Assembly (NCBI GenBank): GCA_963920575.1
Contig: OY986965.1
Coordinates: 21,526,047 to 21,590,046 of the forward strand
Length of the DNA stretch: 64,000 bases
Direction of reading: 5' to 3'
Source of the DNA: Narthecium ossifragum
Lineage: Eukaryota > Streptophyta > Magnoliopsida > Dioscoreales > Nartheciaceae
The notes below the pieces were generated by a model. That model was not told the DNA's origin. It worked only from the letters and a program-made list of their open reading frames with translations, and ran no database searches. The position numbers and the translations under genes are program-made. Positions 44,206 through 55,600 of this stretch are shown in pieces. Positions within the stretch are counted from its first letter, which is position 1, and every line of letters begins with the position of its first letter.

Positions 44206-45298
44206 TGTTAGCCCTAATGACGTTTTGATTATGTTTTGATGATGCCAATATGTTCTTAAATGTTAAAATATATATGTGATAAACTATATGTTGATAACTA
44301 GCTTTAACTTTCATATTTGAGATATTATTGAGTTGACGGATGATGCATGGATGCATTCAGGGAGTTGACGGATGATGCATGGATGCATTCAGGGAGTTGA
44401 CGGATGATGCATGGATGCATCCGTGGAGTTGACAGTCGATAAGTGGATCAACCGTGAGATGCGACGGTCGATCCGTGGATCGACCATGAGGCGCGACGAC
44501 CGTGGAGCATTTATGAAGAAAAGGATGAAGCGACGGTCGATCCGAGCATCGACCCTGGAAAGCCTTTTTCTTGACAGAGGCTGACGGACGATGTCACGGT
44601 CGATGCGACGGTTGATCGTGACGCTTGTTGGTCGATCCGTGGATCGACCGTGGCTCAAGAAAAGCCTGAAGGACGTTGTCACGGACGATGCGACGGTCGA
44701 CCGTGAGCCCAGAAACTAGCCGTTAAAGAGCCGTTGCAGAAACATAAAATAGCCGTTGGAAGCTATTTTTTGAGGCCCTAAACCTCAAGTATATATGAGA
44801 AGATGCAACAAACGTGGGATAAGACTAAGGGAGATATTAGTTTACATTGTAACAAGTTTTAATCTTCTTTTGAGAGCTTTAACCTTTGTAAAACTACTTC
44901 AAGTGTGAAGTAGACTTTGTGAGAAATATTCAAGAGAGAGCTTGGAGTGATTTGTAAGGTTCTCAAGCACCCGAAAGCTTGAGGGGGAGGTCCAGCAATT
45001 GTTGAAGGATTTGTAAGGTTACCAAGCACCCGAAAGCTTGGTCGGAAAACTTGTAAGGGAGAATTACAAATAGTGGAACCTCAAGGAGGCCCTTGAGAGA
45101 GTGGACGTAGGCAAGGTTTGCCGAACCACTATAAAATCTGGTGCAAGTCTTTTAACTCTTTCTCTCATCCTTAATTGCATGCTTTATTTATAGTTTTCAT
45201 ATCTAAATAAGCATACTAGTCTTCTGGCTTTCTATCTTGGTTTTCATCTATTGTATTTTCGCAAAAAGGTCCAATTAACCCCCCCTTGGACCTTTAAA
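44206..45298 (+). mobile_element. LTR-like insertion in the LINE (probable solo copia LTR)
   Basis: It starts TGTTAGCCCTAATG. Its later part has the typical copia LTR phrases GAGTGGACGTAGGCAAGG and GCCGAACCACTATAAA, then a C-tract near 45280. LINE coding resumes just after (GSRQYAFTLRVRTIKKLVKG). The left 5-mer GGAAT has only a one-mismatch partner (GGAAA, 45299-45303), and the right end is not CA, so limits are approximate. It also carries a minisatellite and a palindrome array. Confidence 0.55.
44331..44710. repeat. 32-bp minisatellite passing into a GGTCGATCC palindrome array
   Basis: AGTTGACGGATGATGCATGG plus ATGCATTCAGGG repeats with a 32-bp period from 44331, three near-identical copies and a fourth divergent one. 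It then passes into CGGTCGATCCGTGGATCGACC-like palindromes of the type seen in solo LTRs 1 and 2. Confidence 0.8.
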
Positions 45299-46490
45299 GG
45301 AAACTTTACAGGCTCAAGGCAATATGCTTTCACTTTAAGGGTGAGGACAATCAAAAAGCTTGTAAAAGGTTGGGATCGTCGTCCAAGAGCGACTGATGTG
45401 TTTGAGGTAGGCAAGCATATTGAAGAATGCTTACAGAGCTTTTATGATTTAGAAGAGAATGGTCTCTTGACTGAAGAGCAGGAATCATGCATGCACCGCT
45501 TGGAAAAAGAGAGGGCTAAGTCCATTAACCAGTAAGAAATTAGAGCTGCCCAGAGAGTATAGTGGATTTGGATGTGAATGGGAGAACAGAACACGACGTC
45601 CTTCTATCAGATGATTTGGGGAAGAAGACACAGATCCAAGGTAACTGAGCTCATTGCTGGCGATGGCCAAGTAATCTCAGACCAGGTTCTCATGGAGAAA
45701 GCCTTCTCAGACTACTTTAGCAAACATTAGAGGGAGACTGGGATGTACACAGGCTTTGGAATGTCGGACCTTCCTAACGTTGATCCATTGATGTCAGAGA
45801 TGCTAGCTGCTGAAATTACGGATGCTCTATTCAGAATGGGAAGGAGCAAGTGCCTGGTGCTGGATGGGATTCCTGTGGAATTTTACATAGATCATTGGAA
45901 TGCGATAGGCAATGATTTTGTTCAAACTGTGCAGGGCTTCTTTCAATCAGGGAGGCTACCACAAGCTTTGAATGAGACCTTTGTCTCCTTTGTTCCGAAA
46001 GTCAAATTCCCAAGGCATGTGAAGGAGTTTCGGCCAATTACCTATGGCCAAGTAATCTCAGACCAGGTTCTCATGGAGAAAGCCTTCTCAGACTACTTTA
46101 GCAAACATTAGAGGGAGACTGGGATGTACACAGGCTTTGGAATGTCGGACCTTCCTAACGTTGATCCATTGATGTCAGAGATGCTAGCAGCTGAAATTAC
46201 GGATGCTCTATTCGGAATGGGAAGGAGCAAGTGCCTGGTGCCGGATGGGATTCCTGTGGAATTTTACATAGATCATTGGAATGTGATAGGCAATGATTTT
46301 GTTCAAACTGTGCAGGGTTTCTTTCAATCAAGGAGGCTACCGCAAGCTTTGAATGAGACCTTTGTCTCCTTTGTTTCGAAAGTCAAATTCCCAAGGCATG
46401 TGAAGGAGTTTCGCCCAATTACCTTATGTAATGTAAGGTACAAAGCGGTTTCTACAATCTTAGCAAGGAGAATGTAGTTGGTTCTAAATG
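45299..46490 (+). pseudogene. LINE RT start with a 381-bp tandem duplication
   Basis: After the insertion the inter-domain helix region reads LVKGWDRRPRATDVFEVGKH and LEENGLLTEEQESCMHRLEK. RT begins with IAGDGQ-like text and NVDPLMSEMLAAEITDALF, KCLVLDGIPVEFY and FVSFVPKVKFPRHVKEFRPI. The block 45664-46044 is repeated at 46045-46425 with about 97 percent identity; 381 bp is 127 codons, so the frame is kept, but a TAG lies in both copies. The second copy runs into ITLCNVRYKAVSTILARRM and stops at 46475. Confidence 0.85.
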
Positions 46491-46651
46491 ATTTGATTGG
46501 AATAGTGTTGGATTTGGATAATGATTAGATTTCAAATTGGGCGTCTATTAGTGGTTCGACCAATTTCTAATTCAACTAAGATAGGCATGTAGAGTCTTGA
46601 TGGATCAAGACTCTTAGGGCCAGTCCTCTATAAATACCATGAGACCTTTAT

Positions 46652-48998
46652 TGTGAGGACATGTCCCTCTATTCCTGTAGCTCGTTGTTGACCACATGGG
46701 CAATTTGGTAAATTGCGCCTTGTCGGTTAGTTTCTCACCCGTGTGCACTCACTGACCTTGTTTGATGTTAGTGCTTGTTTATAATGGTTAGGTGGACCCG
46801 GGATTGGAAGATCTCAGCTCGGGCGCGTAGAAGCCTATTTTTGGGCTGCTAGCGGCCCGTGAGCGATCAATCGGACTCGGGTCGGTGGCTTTTCTGCTTC
46901 GAGAGGACGGCCAACGTTGGCCGTCGCTCTCTTCTGTCAGAAGGGGAGGACTTTCCCTCCCCTCCTTCCCCTTTTGCCCAGCCTTCCCGGCTTTCCCCTG
47001 CCTTTTCTTCCTCTTCTCTTCCTTCCCTTCTCTTCTCTTCCTTCTTCTTTCCTTCTTCTTCTTCCCGCAAGCTCTGCTTGCTCTGTTTTTCTTCCGGCAG
47101 CCCCCTTCTTCTTCTTCGTTCTCCCTGCTCCGGCCACCATTTTGGGTGTTCCAAAGCTTGTTGGATCCGTGGCGCCGTGAGGAAGATCTCTGGCGTAGTT
47201 TAGTTGCTTGGTTAGCGGCCGTTTAGCGGGGAATCAGTCGAGGATTAGCGTTTCCGGTAGGTTTCTACCTACAGAGTTAGTTTAATGGGTTTCTCTTGCT
47301 TAGTATAATTTCTGGTATAAGTTTCATAAGTTTTGGTTGAGATTTTAGTAGGATTTATGCATGTTTAATCTCAGATTTTCCAGTTTCTGCTGTTCTTCAA
47401 GAACAGCCGGTTTGCGGCGAGTTTTCCGACCGGTACGTGCATGTTCTTGGGTTGTGATGAACATAAGAGTTGTAGATCTTTGAATCTAGTCTCCAACCCA
47501 ACTGATTGCATAATTTTCTGATTTTCTTATGATTTGCTATGAATTTATTACTGGAGGGCTGCGTTGCAGCAAGTAATTGGTAAGTTAGTTTGATTAGCGG
47601 TTTTGATTAGTATTTTCCCGTTAATCGAGCCGTTGGATGTTTCTGAATTTTGGATATGTTGATTACGGCATATAGATCTACTGGATTCTAGGTTGGATCC
47701 CAAATCTGACGTCGATAGGACGTCGGATCGACGGGTCAACTAGCTGCTATGTAGAGAATGGTTTCTTTTTCTTGGGCTTTCCGAGTCCGATCGATCCAAG
47801 GACAAGTTGGATCGATCGGACTGCATGATGGATCGATCGGACTGTAAGATGGATCGATCGGACTGCATGATGGATCGATCGGACTGTAAGATGGATCGAT
47901 CGGACTGCAAGTAGGATCGATCCATGGGTATGTTGGATCGATCGAGGTTGCACCCAAGATGGTCTGTTCACTGAGGGCAAGTCGGATCGATCCATGGGTA
48001 TGTTTGGATCGATCCAGTGTTTCTCAGAAACAGTGTCTGAGGGTAGCAGAGAATGGTATGGTTAGTGATATTTCTATAAACTGTTGTTTGTTACCGCTTT
48101 GTGGTTGAACCGGGAGTGTGATGACTCCCGAGATTGTGTAGAATAAATGGGTTGTCTGTATGCCCTTTATCGCTTTGTGGTTAACCGAGGGAGTCATGAA
48201 CCTCGAGAATGTTTAGTATAAACGGGCCATAGGCATGCCCTTGAATTATACTGTTGCATGCATTGTTGCTTGTGCATTATAGGCCTAGGGTTTGATTGTA
48301 GTGCTGTTAGTCTAATGCTAGAGGTCGTGTTAGCTCTGTTGCTTGGAGTGCTGAGAGTTGGTTGTCATAACCACGGTTGTTCCACCAAGTGTGGAGGTCC
48401 CGCTTGGAGAGGGGTGTCAGGGAATGTCAGAGAACGTCCACCCTTGAACAGTGATTGTCGGAGGGACGTACTTTGGACAGGTACCCTTCGGGTTATTGAC
48501 GGGATTTATGGGGTCCTTGGCAGGCCTCAGTACTTGGCACGGAATTAGTTCAGTTGCAGTTTCCCCTTCCTTGTGTGTGTCGTAGAGTAGAACCCTACTG
48601 AGCTTAGTGCTCACTCCTACCCGGGTGCTGTTTGCAGGTGCAAATACCAGCTCTCCTTCGGTGGGCCCCAGTTGCTCGTCTTACGGTGGCGCGACGACAT
48701 CAGGGCATGTTTGAGGGCCAAGATGGCTTCTGCTGTGCCTTCCGGGAGACCTCTGTTGATGTAACCTTTTATGAGTTTTATAACATCTTTTGTACTTGAG
48801 GATTGTTTATGTAAATCTTGATGTAACTTTGTTTTGTGTACAGTTTTGTAATAATAGGAGTTGTTAGATTTACTTCTGTCCTCTGACTGCTTGTTCTAAC
48901 TGTTTCCGCCAATTGTTATTAGTAGAGATAGGAACCCCCCCCCCCTCCCCCCCCTCGTGTCCAGGTCCGGATGCGTTTTGCTGGGCCGGGGCGCGACA
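46652..48998 (+). mobile_element. Solo LTR 3 of the long-LTR family (2347 bp, TSD TTTAT)
   Basis: It starts TGTGAGGACATG and ends GCCGGGGCGCGACA, with TTTAT at 46647-46651 and 48999-49003. Start and 3' zone (ACTCCTACCCGGGT, TTTGCAGGTGCA) are shared with solo LTR 2 and, more closely, with LTR 4. CT-rich blocks (46960-47130) and a C-tract (about 48932-48954) give spurious frames. No coding region, PBS or PPT is present. Confidence 0.87.
47790..48022. repeat. GGATCGATC palindrome array in solo LTR 3
   Basis: TGGATCGATCGGACTG units recur about every 24-25 bp, seven or more times, followed by GGATCGATCCATGGGTATG units. The core GATCGATC is a perfect palindrome. Minus-strand frames reading IDPSYSPIDPS and SDRSIMQ are translations of the array. 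Confidence 0.88.
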
Positions 48999-49268
48999 TT
49001 TATGGTTTCTGGATGATGAAATTAGTGTGAAACGTCTACGACGACTCCTTCTCTCCTTCTCCCTTATCTCTTCATATGTGAGTGCTATGAGTGCTGGAGG
49101 TCGGGTTCATGTGTTGTGTATGAGTAGTGGCGTTCTCGTAACATCATCCTACCGCAAGCTTCGACAAGGAGAAGATTGCAAAAGATGAACGCGGGATAGA
49201 AGCCCTACTGCATTTGGGATCCAGATCTACAACAAGATACACTTGAAATCGTTGTTAGAGAATTTACA

Positions 49269-49590
49269 AATAATCCTCTTCGAAAACTAGGTTTTGACAA
49301 AATCTCAACAATAAGTTATCTGAAAACCAAACTAAGAAATCGAGATCAAGATAAAAACTAAAGCAATAAGTATTAAGTTCATGGCCTGTTATTTGAGTCA
49401 CGTTAGACGTTGTCCCAATACGATTAGTCACCTCCTTCATGCAGGATTGATGATGTTCTTCGTATGGAGATAAAACAAACCCAGATCAGGATTGTTAGTT
49501 TAGGATCCATGAGCTAACCACTCGTACCAAAACTCCGAGTAATAGTAGGGGCCCCATATTGCCTTTACCATAGAGCCACAGTCGACCCCC
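49269..49590. other. Left flank of the Athila insertion, LTR-like fragment
   Basis: No coding frame is recognised. The right edge reads CCACAGTCGACCCCC; together with the right flank of the Athila element (CATAGATCGACCGTGG) it forms one interrupted palindrome of the GGTCGAT type. It is likely part of the copia C LTR seen at 59642-60153. Confidence 0.4.
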
Positions 49591-51115
49591 TGATGATCCC
49601 TGAAATCTACCACAAGTGCATGGTTCGTGACAAGTAGAATAGGGCAAAAAGAGTATCGTTTCCACAAGGAGGATGATTCAAGTACCAATGTATCCAAGTT
49701 CTTATATTATCTAAGCAATCCAAACGAGATAAAACACTGACAAATCTGAACTGAAAGCAAATAAATATTAAATAGAAGAGTATGAAAGGTTTCTAGGATT
49801 TGGATTTCATCGATTGAATCTCTTCAATGAATTTTAATCTGGTTGCTGAAAATAGAACTTTGTCAATTATCATGACTGAATTCCCTTTTTTTATGTGAAA
49901 TCCTCTTTCAAGGTATAACTCAAATACCTAAATTAATTCTATGTCTACTTTCGTGATCACAGGAATTAATTTAGATTCATTGGGCTCTTAGGAATCCTTG
50001 AACAAAAATCACCTTGTCATATATTTATTTCTAACATATACTACCAAGGTTTGATGAAACCACGAACTAATGTTAAACTTCAACTTTCGTTACTTCGTTC
50101 AACATCTGAAACATACAAGTCATGGCCAGTAACTTGCAAGAAAAAGAAACGATTTCATCAAATTGCAACTAACAAGAATATTCTCAACAACCCAACTCAA
50201 TTCAAATCAGAAACTCAATGACTTCATCCAAACCCTAGAATAAGAAAACCTGGTATTCATGGTTGAAAGAAAGAAAACCAATGTTTCATAAATACACATC
50301 GTCAATCAGAACTAGGATGAAGAGAATAGAATGAAAACTCTGATCCTCTTCTTCTAGTCGTCCTCCTCTTTCTCAGCTCTTTTTCTCTTGCCCGTCCTCT
50401 TCTTTCTCTGCTCCTTTTTCTGGCCGTTCTCTGCTCCTTTCTCTCTGCTTTTTCTTTCTGGCCGTCCTCTGCTTTCTCCTTCTCTTCTTTATTCCTCTCA
50501 GCCATTTTTCCTAAAGTGTCCACCCTTTCTTCCATTAACCACATGCCAATCCCACTAATCAAGGAAAGATCAAATAAACTCCTAATATAACTAGGAAATG
50601 TGGTGCTCCCAGCTGGGATCTTCATGAATCAAATCTGGACTCCAAAAAATGAATCTCGTCCCACCCAAGTGCAGGTGCAGCAATTCCGAGTCTGATGGCT
50701 TCATCAATTTTTCTGTCTTTATTCAGCCTGAATCAGCACAAACTCTAAACATCAAAGTTGTAGCGATCTTCCTTAGCTTTCCAACGCATCCTGGATCATC
50801 CCAATCAGAGTTTGTATGAAGAAGTTATGTTCAAATTACTAACTGCTGTGCAGAATGTCCAGAATTGCTCAATTAGCTTCGTTTTGCACTTTAGGTGTTC
50901 AATTGCATCCAGGCCTAGCCCGAATTCTGCTTCTTCTCATCAGCCAAAGTTCAAATGATTCAATATCTAAATACCTGCAATTATCCAAAAATTCCCAAGA
51001 ATTAAGTAAATGCAGAAGTCACCTAAAATTCTTGATAAAAGAGCAAGGAATGATGTAAAACACTTGAATCTAACAATCAATCTTAAGAATATGTGTGGAA
51101 ATAATTCCCGCATCA
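49591..51115 (-). repeat. 3' LTR of the Athila-like element
   Basis: This is the 1525-bp LTR adjoining the polypurine tract. It is almost identical to 58113-59636. The small minus-strand frame 50625-50302 (Glu/Lys/Arg-rich) recurs in the other LTR and comes from a CT-rich tract. Confidence 0.92.
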
Positions 51116-52679
51116 AATACCCCCAAACTTGAATGTTTGCTTGTCCTCAAGCAAGAAGTAAAAGGAACGGAAACAAAATAAACAGATTAGATTGATTTCT
51201 CACAATAATTGCCTCAAGATTGTCAATAGGGAAAAGTCTAAACATGATACAAGTTTTGAGATTATTTCAAGAACATGCTTAGATTCACAAGAAATCCTTT
51301 GAGTGTGTGTGTGTGAATACCAATCTCAACTTGCTACTCTATCAACTCGGATCAATTTATGCAAACTTGATTGCAGTATGTCTGATCTCTATGAGAATGA
51401 GTTTCTCAAACTTCATATGCCTATTTTTCAAATCAGCTCTCCACTAATGTAGTACAAGCACACCACCAAAGATCAAAAGGACTTCACAAGGGCTTGTAAT
51501 GGTCAGCTGAGGGTGTTTGCTAACACAATGGATATGGAATTCAAAGCAAGAAAATTTAACACAAGCTTCACCAATGAAAGGAAGAGAACGAGAAATTTAC
51601 ATTTACTTTCAAGAGCAACTTATGTGGTATGACTGTGCAATGCCTTGATCCATTAAGCTGTCTACAGGACCCATGTAGCGAGTATCAAATCAGTGACTCC
51701 CAAGCCAGATGACTTTAGGGCACTAGGTATAAAATACCCCTCGGACCTTCTACTCGAGCCCTATAGGCTTCGAATCTTAGATAGTCACACACTCTTTTTT
51801 TTTTTTCATTTATAAAATTGCAAAGCTTGCAATTGCTCTTCTTCCTTACAAACTATTCCTTTCTCCAATGGCTCGGCAAATGCAAATTTTCTTGAAGAGA
51901 GGTAGGATAAGTGTTCATGGGTTGAATGGTGCGATTATTGTAGGTTAATGCAAGAAAAATGGCTAACGTTAAAGCTCAAAAGGGTGACTAGAGATAGATA
52001 AAACAAAGGTAGGCTAGAAAAGCTCAAACGTTCCAAAGATGGCCTAAATCATTTCTCTAATGGTGTGCTGCCTAGAATTTCGCCTCGAGAGATTATCAAA
52101 TAGGTTCTAGAGTTCAGTGAGATCTTGAAAAACTATCTCATTCACATAAATATACTCTAAGCTAAAAAAGTAACTTATTGATCACGGTATTGTGCACAGA
52201 ATTGTTCAAAGGAATTCAAATAAACCAAGCTAACACAAGAATTAAGCACAAACCAAGACCAGAATAGCATTTTCCACAAATTGCAATAAGGTAATATCAT
52301 AGGCTTGTGATCATCAAGAAAAAAAAAAAATTCAGCATCAACACCAACACCACTATCATAACCAAACCAGCAAAAGTCACTCCCCCAAACTTATTTTTCA
52401 CATTGTCCTCAATGTAAAAGGAAAGAAAAATGGAAGACTAATACTCCCCTTGTAAGAAAGTTGATCGAGTGCCCAGTTGATCATCATTGAACGAGCATTT
52501 TGATAACAACAAATTCTTCCTTCTTTTGAACCTGTACCACACAAGCAAAATGAGTGGGTCAGTGCATCATTTATTGAAAACTAAAACAACTAAAACAGAA
52601 TAAATAAATTTAACAGATGTAGCTTGGGTTGCCTCCCATGAAGCGCTTGTTTAATGTCATTAGCTTGACAACCACATCA
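51116..52679 (-). other. Non-coding region between pol and 3' LTR (no env-like frame)
   Basis: The PPT-like TTTGGGGGTATT lies at 51116-51127 on the minus strand. No frame above about 60 codons is seen in the remaining 1.55 kb. It contains A and T homopolymer runs near 51790 and 52320. Confidence 0.65.
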
Positions 52680-55600
52680 TCAACCATAGGTAGGATTCTC
52701 CAAGGGGTAAGTAACTCCTTTAGGAACTGCATTGCTACCAAAATAAGCCTTCAAACGCTGCCCATTAACCTTGAATGTCCCAGTGAATTCACTCTGCACC
52801 TCAATAGCACCATAAGGATATACTTTTGTTACCGTGAATGGACCGGACCACCTAGATCGAAGCTTGCCCGGGAATAGCTTGAGTCTTGAGTTGAACAGTA
52901 ACACTTGCTGTCCAATTTCAAAGTTTTTAATCTGAATGTGCTTATCATGCCAATGCTTGGTCTTTTCCTTATAAATTCTAGCATTTTCATAGGAATCCAA
53001 CCTGAATTCCTCCAACTCACTCAACTGTAAAAACCTTTTTTTTCCTGCAGCTTGCAAGTCCATGTTTAGCTCCTTAACTGCCCAATAGGCCCTATGCTCC
53101 AATTCAACTGGTAAGTGACAAGACTTTCCAAAGACAAGTTTGTAAGGTGACATACCCAAGGGTGTCTTGAAAGCTGTCCTGTATGCCCAAAGAGCATCAT
53201 CCAACTTGTTTGCCCAATCCTTCCTTGAACTACTCACTGTTTTCTCTAAGATTTGCTTCAGTTAACTATTAGCCAGTTCCACTTGCCCATTTGCCTGGGG
53301 ATGATAAGCAAGCGCCACCTTATGAGTAACCCCATATTTCTTCAACAAGTTCTCAAATGACCGGTTACAAAAATGGGAGCCTTCATCACTAATAATGGCT
53401 CTCGGCACACCAAATCTTGAAAATATATTCTTCTTCACAAATCTCATCACCACCCGAGAATCATTTGTCTGGGTTGCAATAGCTTCAACCCACTTGGAAA
53501 CATAATCCACTGCTACCAAAATATACTGACTGTTGAAGGATGAAGGAAATGGGCCCATGAAATCAATTTCCCATAAATCAAACAATTCAACTTCCAGGAT
53601 ACTCGTCAAGGGCATTTCACTCCTTTTCGAAATACTGCCAACCCTCTGACATCTATCACACATACTCACATATTTCCTAGCATCATGATACATGGTTGGC
53701 CAATAAAAACCAGATTGCCATATTTTTGCAACTGTCTTGGAGGTGCTAAAATGTCCACCACACTCCAAGGAATGGCAATGATCAAGGATATCCTTCATCT
53801 CATCCTCAGGAACGCATCTTCTAATCATCCCATCTGCACAATGTTTATAAAGAAGTGGTTCCTCCCAAAAGTAATGCTTCACATAAAAAAAAAACCTTTT
53901 CTTTTGCTGATAGCTCAAATCAGGGGGAACAATGTCACTTACTAAATAGTTTACCAAATCTGCATACCAAGGAATGGCTGAAACCACCAATAACTGCTCA
54001 TCTGGAAAACTTTCATTAATGGGAACCTCATCTTCTCTTGACCGCCCTTCTAATCTAGATAAATGATCTGCCACAACATTGTCCATGCCTCTCTTGTCTC
54101 GAATTTCAATATCAAATTCTTGAAGGAGCAACACCCATCTAATTAGGCGTGGTTTGGCATCTTTCTTTTGTAGCAAATACTTGATCGCTGAATGGTCCGT
54201 GAATACAATCACCTTGGAACCTACAAGATAAGATCGAAACTTGTCAAAAGCAAATACAACAGCCAGAAATTCTTTCTCAGTAGTTGCATAATTCAGCTGT
54301 GCATCATTTAAAACTCTACTAGCATAATATATAACATGCAACTTCCTGTTTTTCCTCTGGCCAAGAACAGCACCCAAAGCAAAATCACTTGCATCACACA
54401 TTAATTCGAATGGTAAACTCCAATTTGGGGCTGCCATAATTGGTCTTGACATCAGTTCTTGTTTCAACCTGCTAAAAGCATTTAAACAATCCTTATCAAA
54501 GTCAAACACCACATCCTTATTTAACAAATGACAAAGAGGTTTAGAGATTTTAGAAAAATCTTTAATGAACCGCCGGTAAAATCCTGCATGACCAAGGAAG
54601 CTTCTAACACCCTTCACGTTGATAGGTGGTGGCAGTTTTTCAATAACCTCTATTTTTGCTCGGTCCATCTCAATACCTCTACCTGAACTTTTGTGGCCTA
54701 GCACAATACCTTCCTGCACCATAAAGTGACATTTCTCCCAATTCAAAACCAAATTTGTGTCCTCACAACGCAGCAAAATCTGAGACAAATTGTCCAAGCA
54801 GCTATCAAAAGAAGATCCAAAAACCGAAAAATCATCCATGAAAACCTCCATTATTCTTTCAACAAAGTCAGAAAAAATAGCCATCATGCATCTTTGGAAC
54901 ATAGCAGGTGCATTACACAATTCGAAAGGCATTCTACGAAATGCGAATGTACCATAAGGACAAGTAAAGGTTGTCTTTTCTTGGTCTTCAGGGGATATAG
55001 GAATTTGATTGTACCCTGAGTAACCATCTAGAAAACAATAATAGTTATACCCAGCAAGTCTCTCTAGCACCTGATCTAGAAAAGGTAAAGGAAAATGATC
55101 CTTACGGGTAACACTATTAAGTTTCCTATAATCTATACATACTCGCCACCCAGTTACTGTCCTAGTGGGAATTATTTCATTATTTTCATTATGCACTACA
55201 GTCATCCCACCCTTCTTAGGTACCACCTGTACTGGACTAATCCATGAACTATCAGATATAGGATAGATAATTTCGGCATCTAACCATTTAAGAACTTCAC
55301 CCCTCACCACTTCTTTCATGTTAGGATTTAACCTTCTTTGATTTTCAACAATAGGTTTATGGTTATCCTCCATGAGAATTCTGTGCATACACAGTGAAGG
55401 GCTAATTCCTCTAAGATCTGATATAGTCCATCCTATGGCTTTTCTTCTCAATCTCAAAACACGCATCAACTTGTCAATTTCAACATCAGACAAAGAAGAG
55501 CTCACAATCACAGGTAAAGTATTATTCTCACTTAAAAATGCATACCTGAGATGTGACGGTAATGGTTTCAACTCCAAAATTGGTGCTTGCACATTAGAAG

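Larger units (their letters stand above)
41486..46490 (+). mobile_element. L1-type LINE remnant with ORF1, endonuclease and partial RT
   Basis: The order is ORF1 (DUF4283 type), AP-endonuclease, an LTR-like insertion (44206 to about 45298), and the beginning of RT with an internal 381-bp duplication. Coding then stops at 46477 in the middle of RT, so the 3' half of ORF2 is missing. Stops and frameshifts are frequent. Confidence 0.8.
46506..49268 (+). mobile_element. Copia-type LTR (probable solo) holding solo LTR 3
   Basis: The left part starts TGTTGGATTTGG at 46506 and holds TATAAATA at 46629-46636. It is interrupted at 46652 by solo LTR 3 and resumes at 49004. A possible end is TTTACA at 49268; the flanks AATAG (left) and AATAA (right) match in four of five bases. 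Net size would be about 410 bp. The right limit is tentative. Confidence 0.5.

Noticed and set aside
47736..47995. Minus-strand repeat protein IDPSYSPIDPS
   Set aside because: Translation of the GGATCGATC array in solo LTR 3; all three frames give equally repetitive products.
51116..52679. Env-like gene of the Athila element
   Set aside because: No open frame of useful length or membrane segment is present in this interval.
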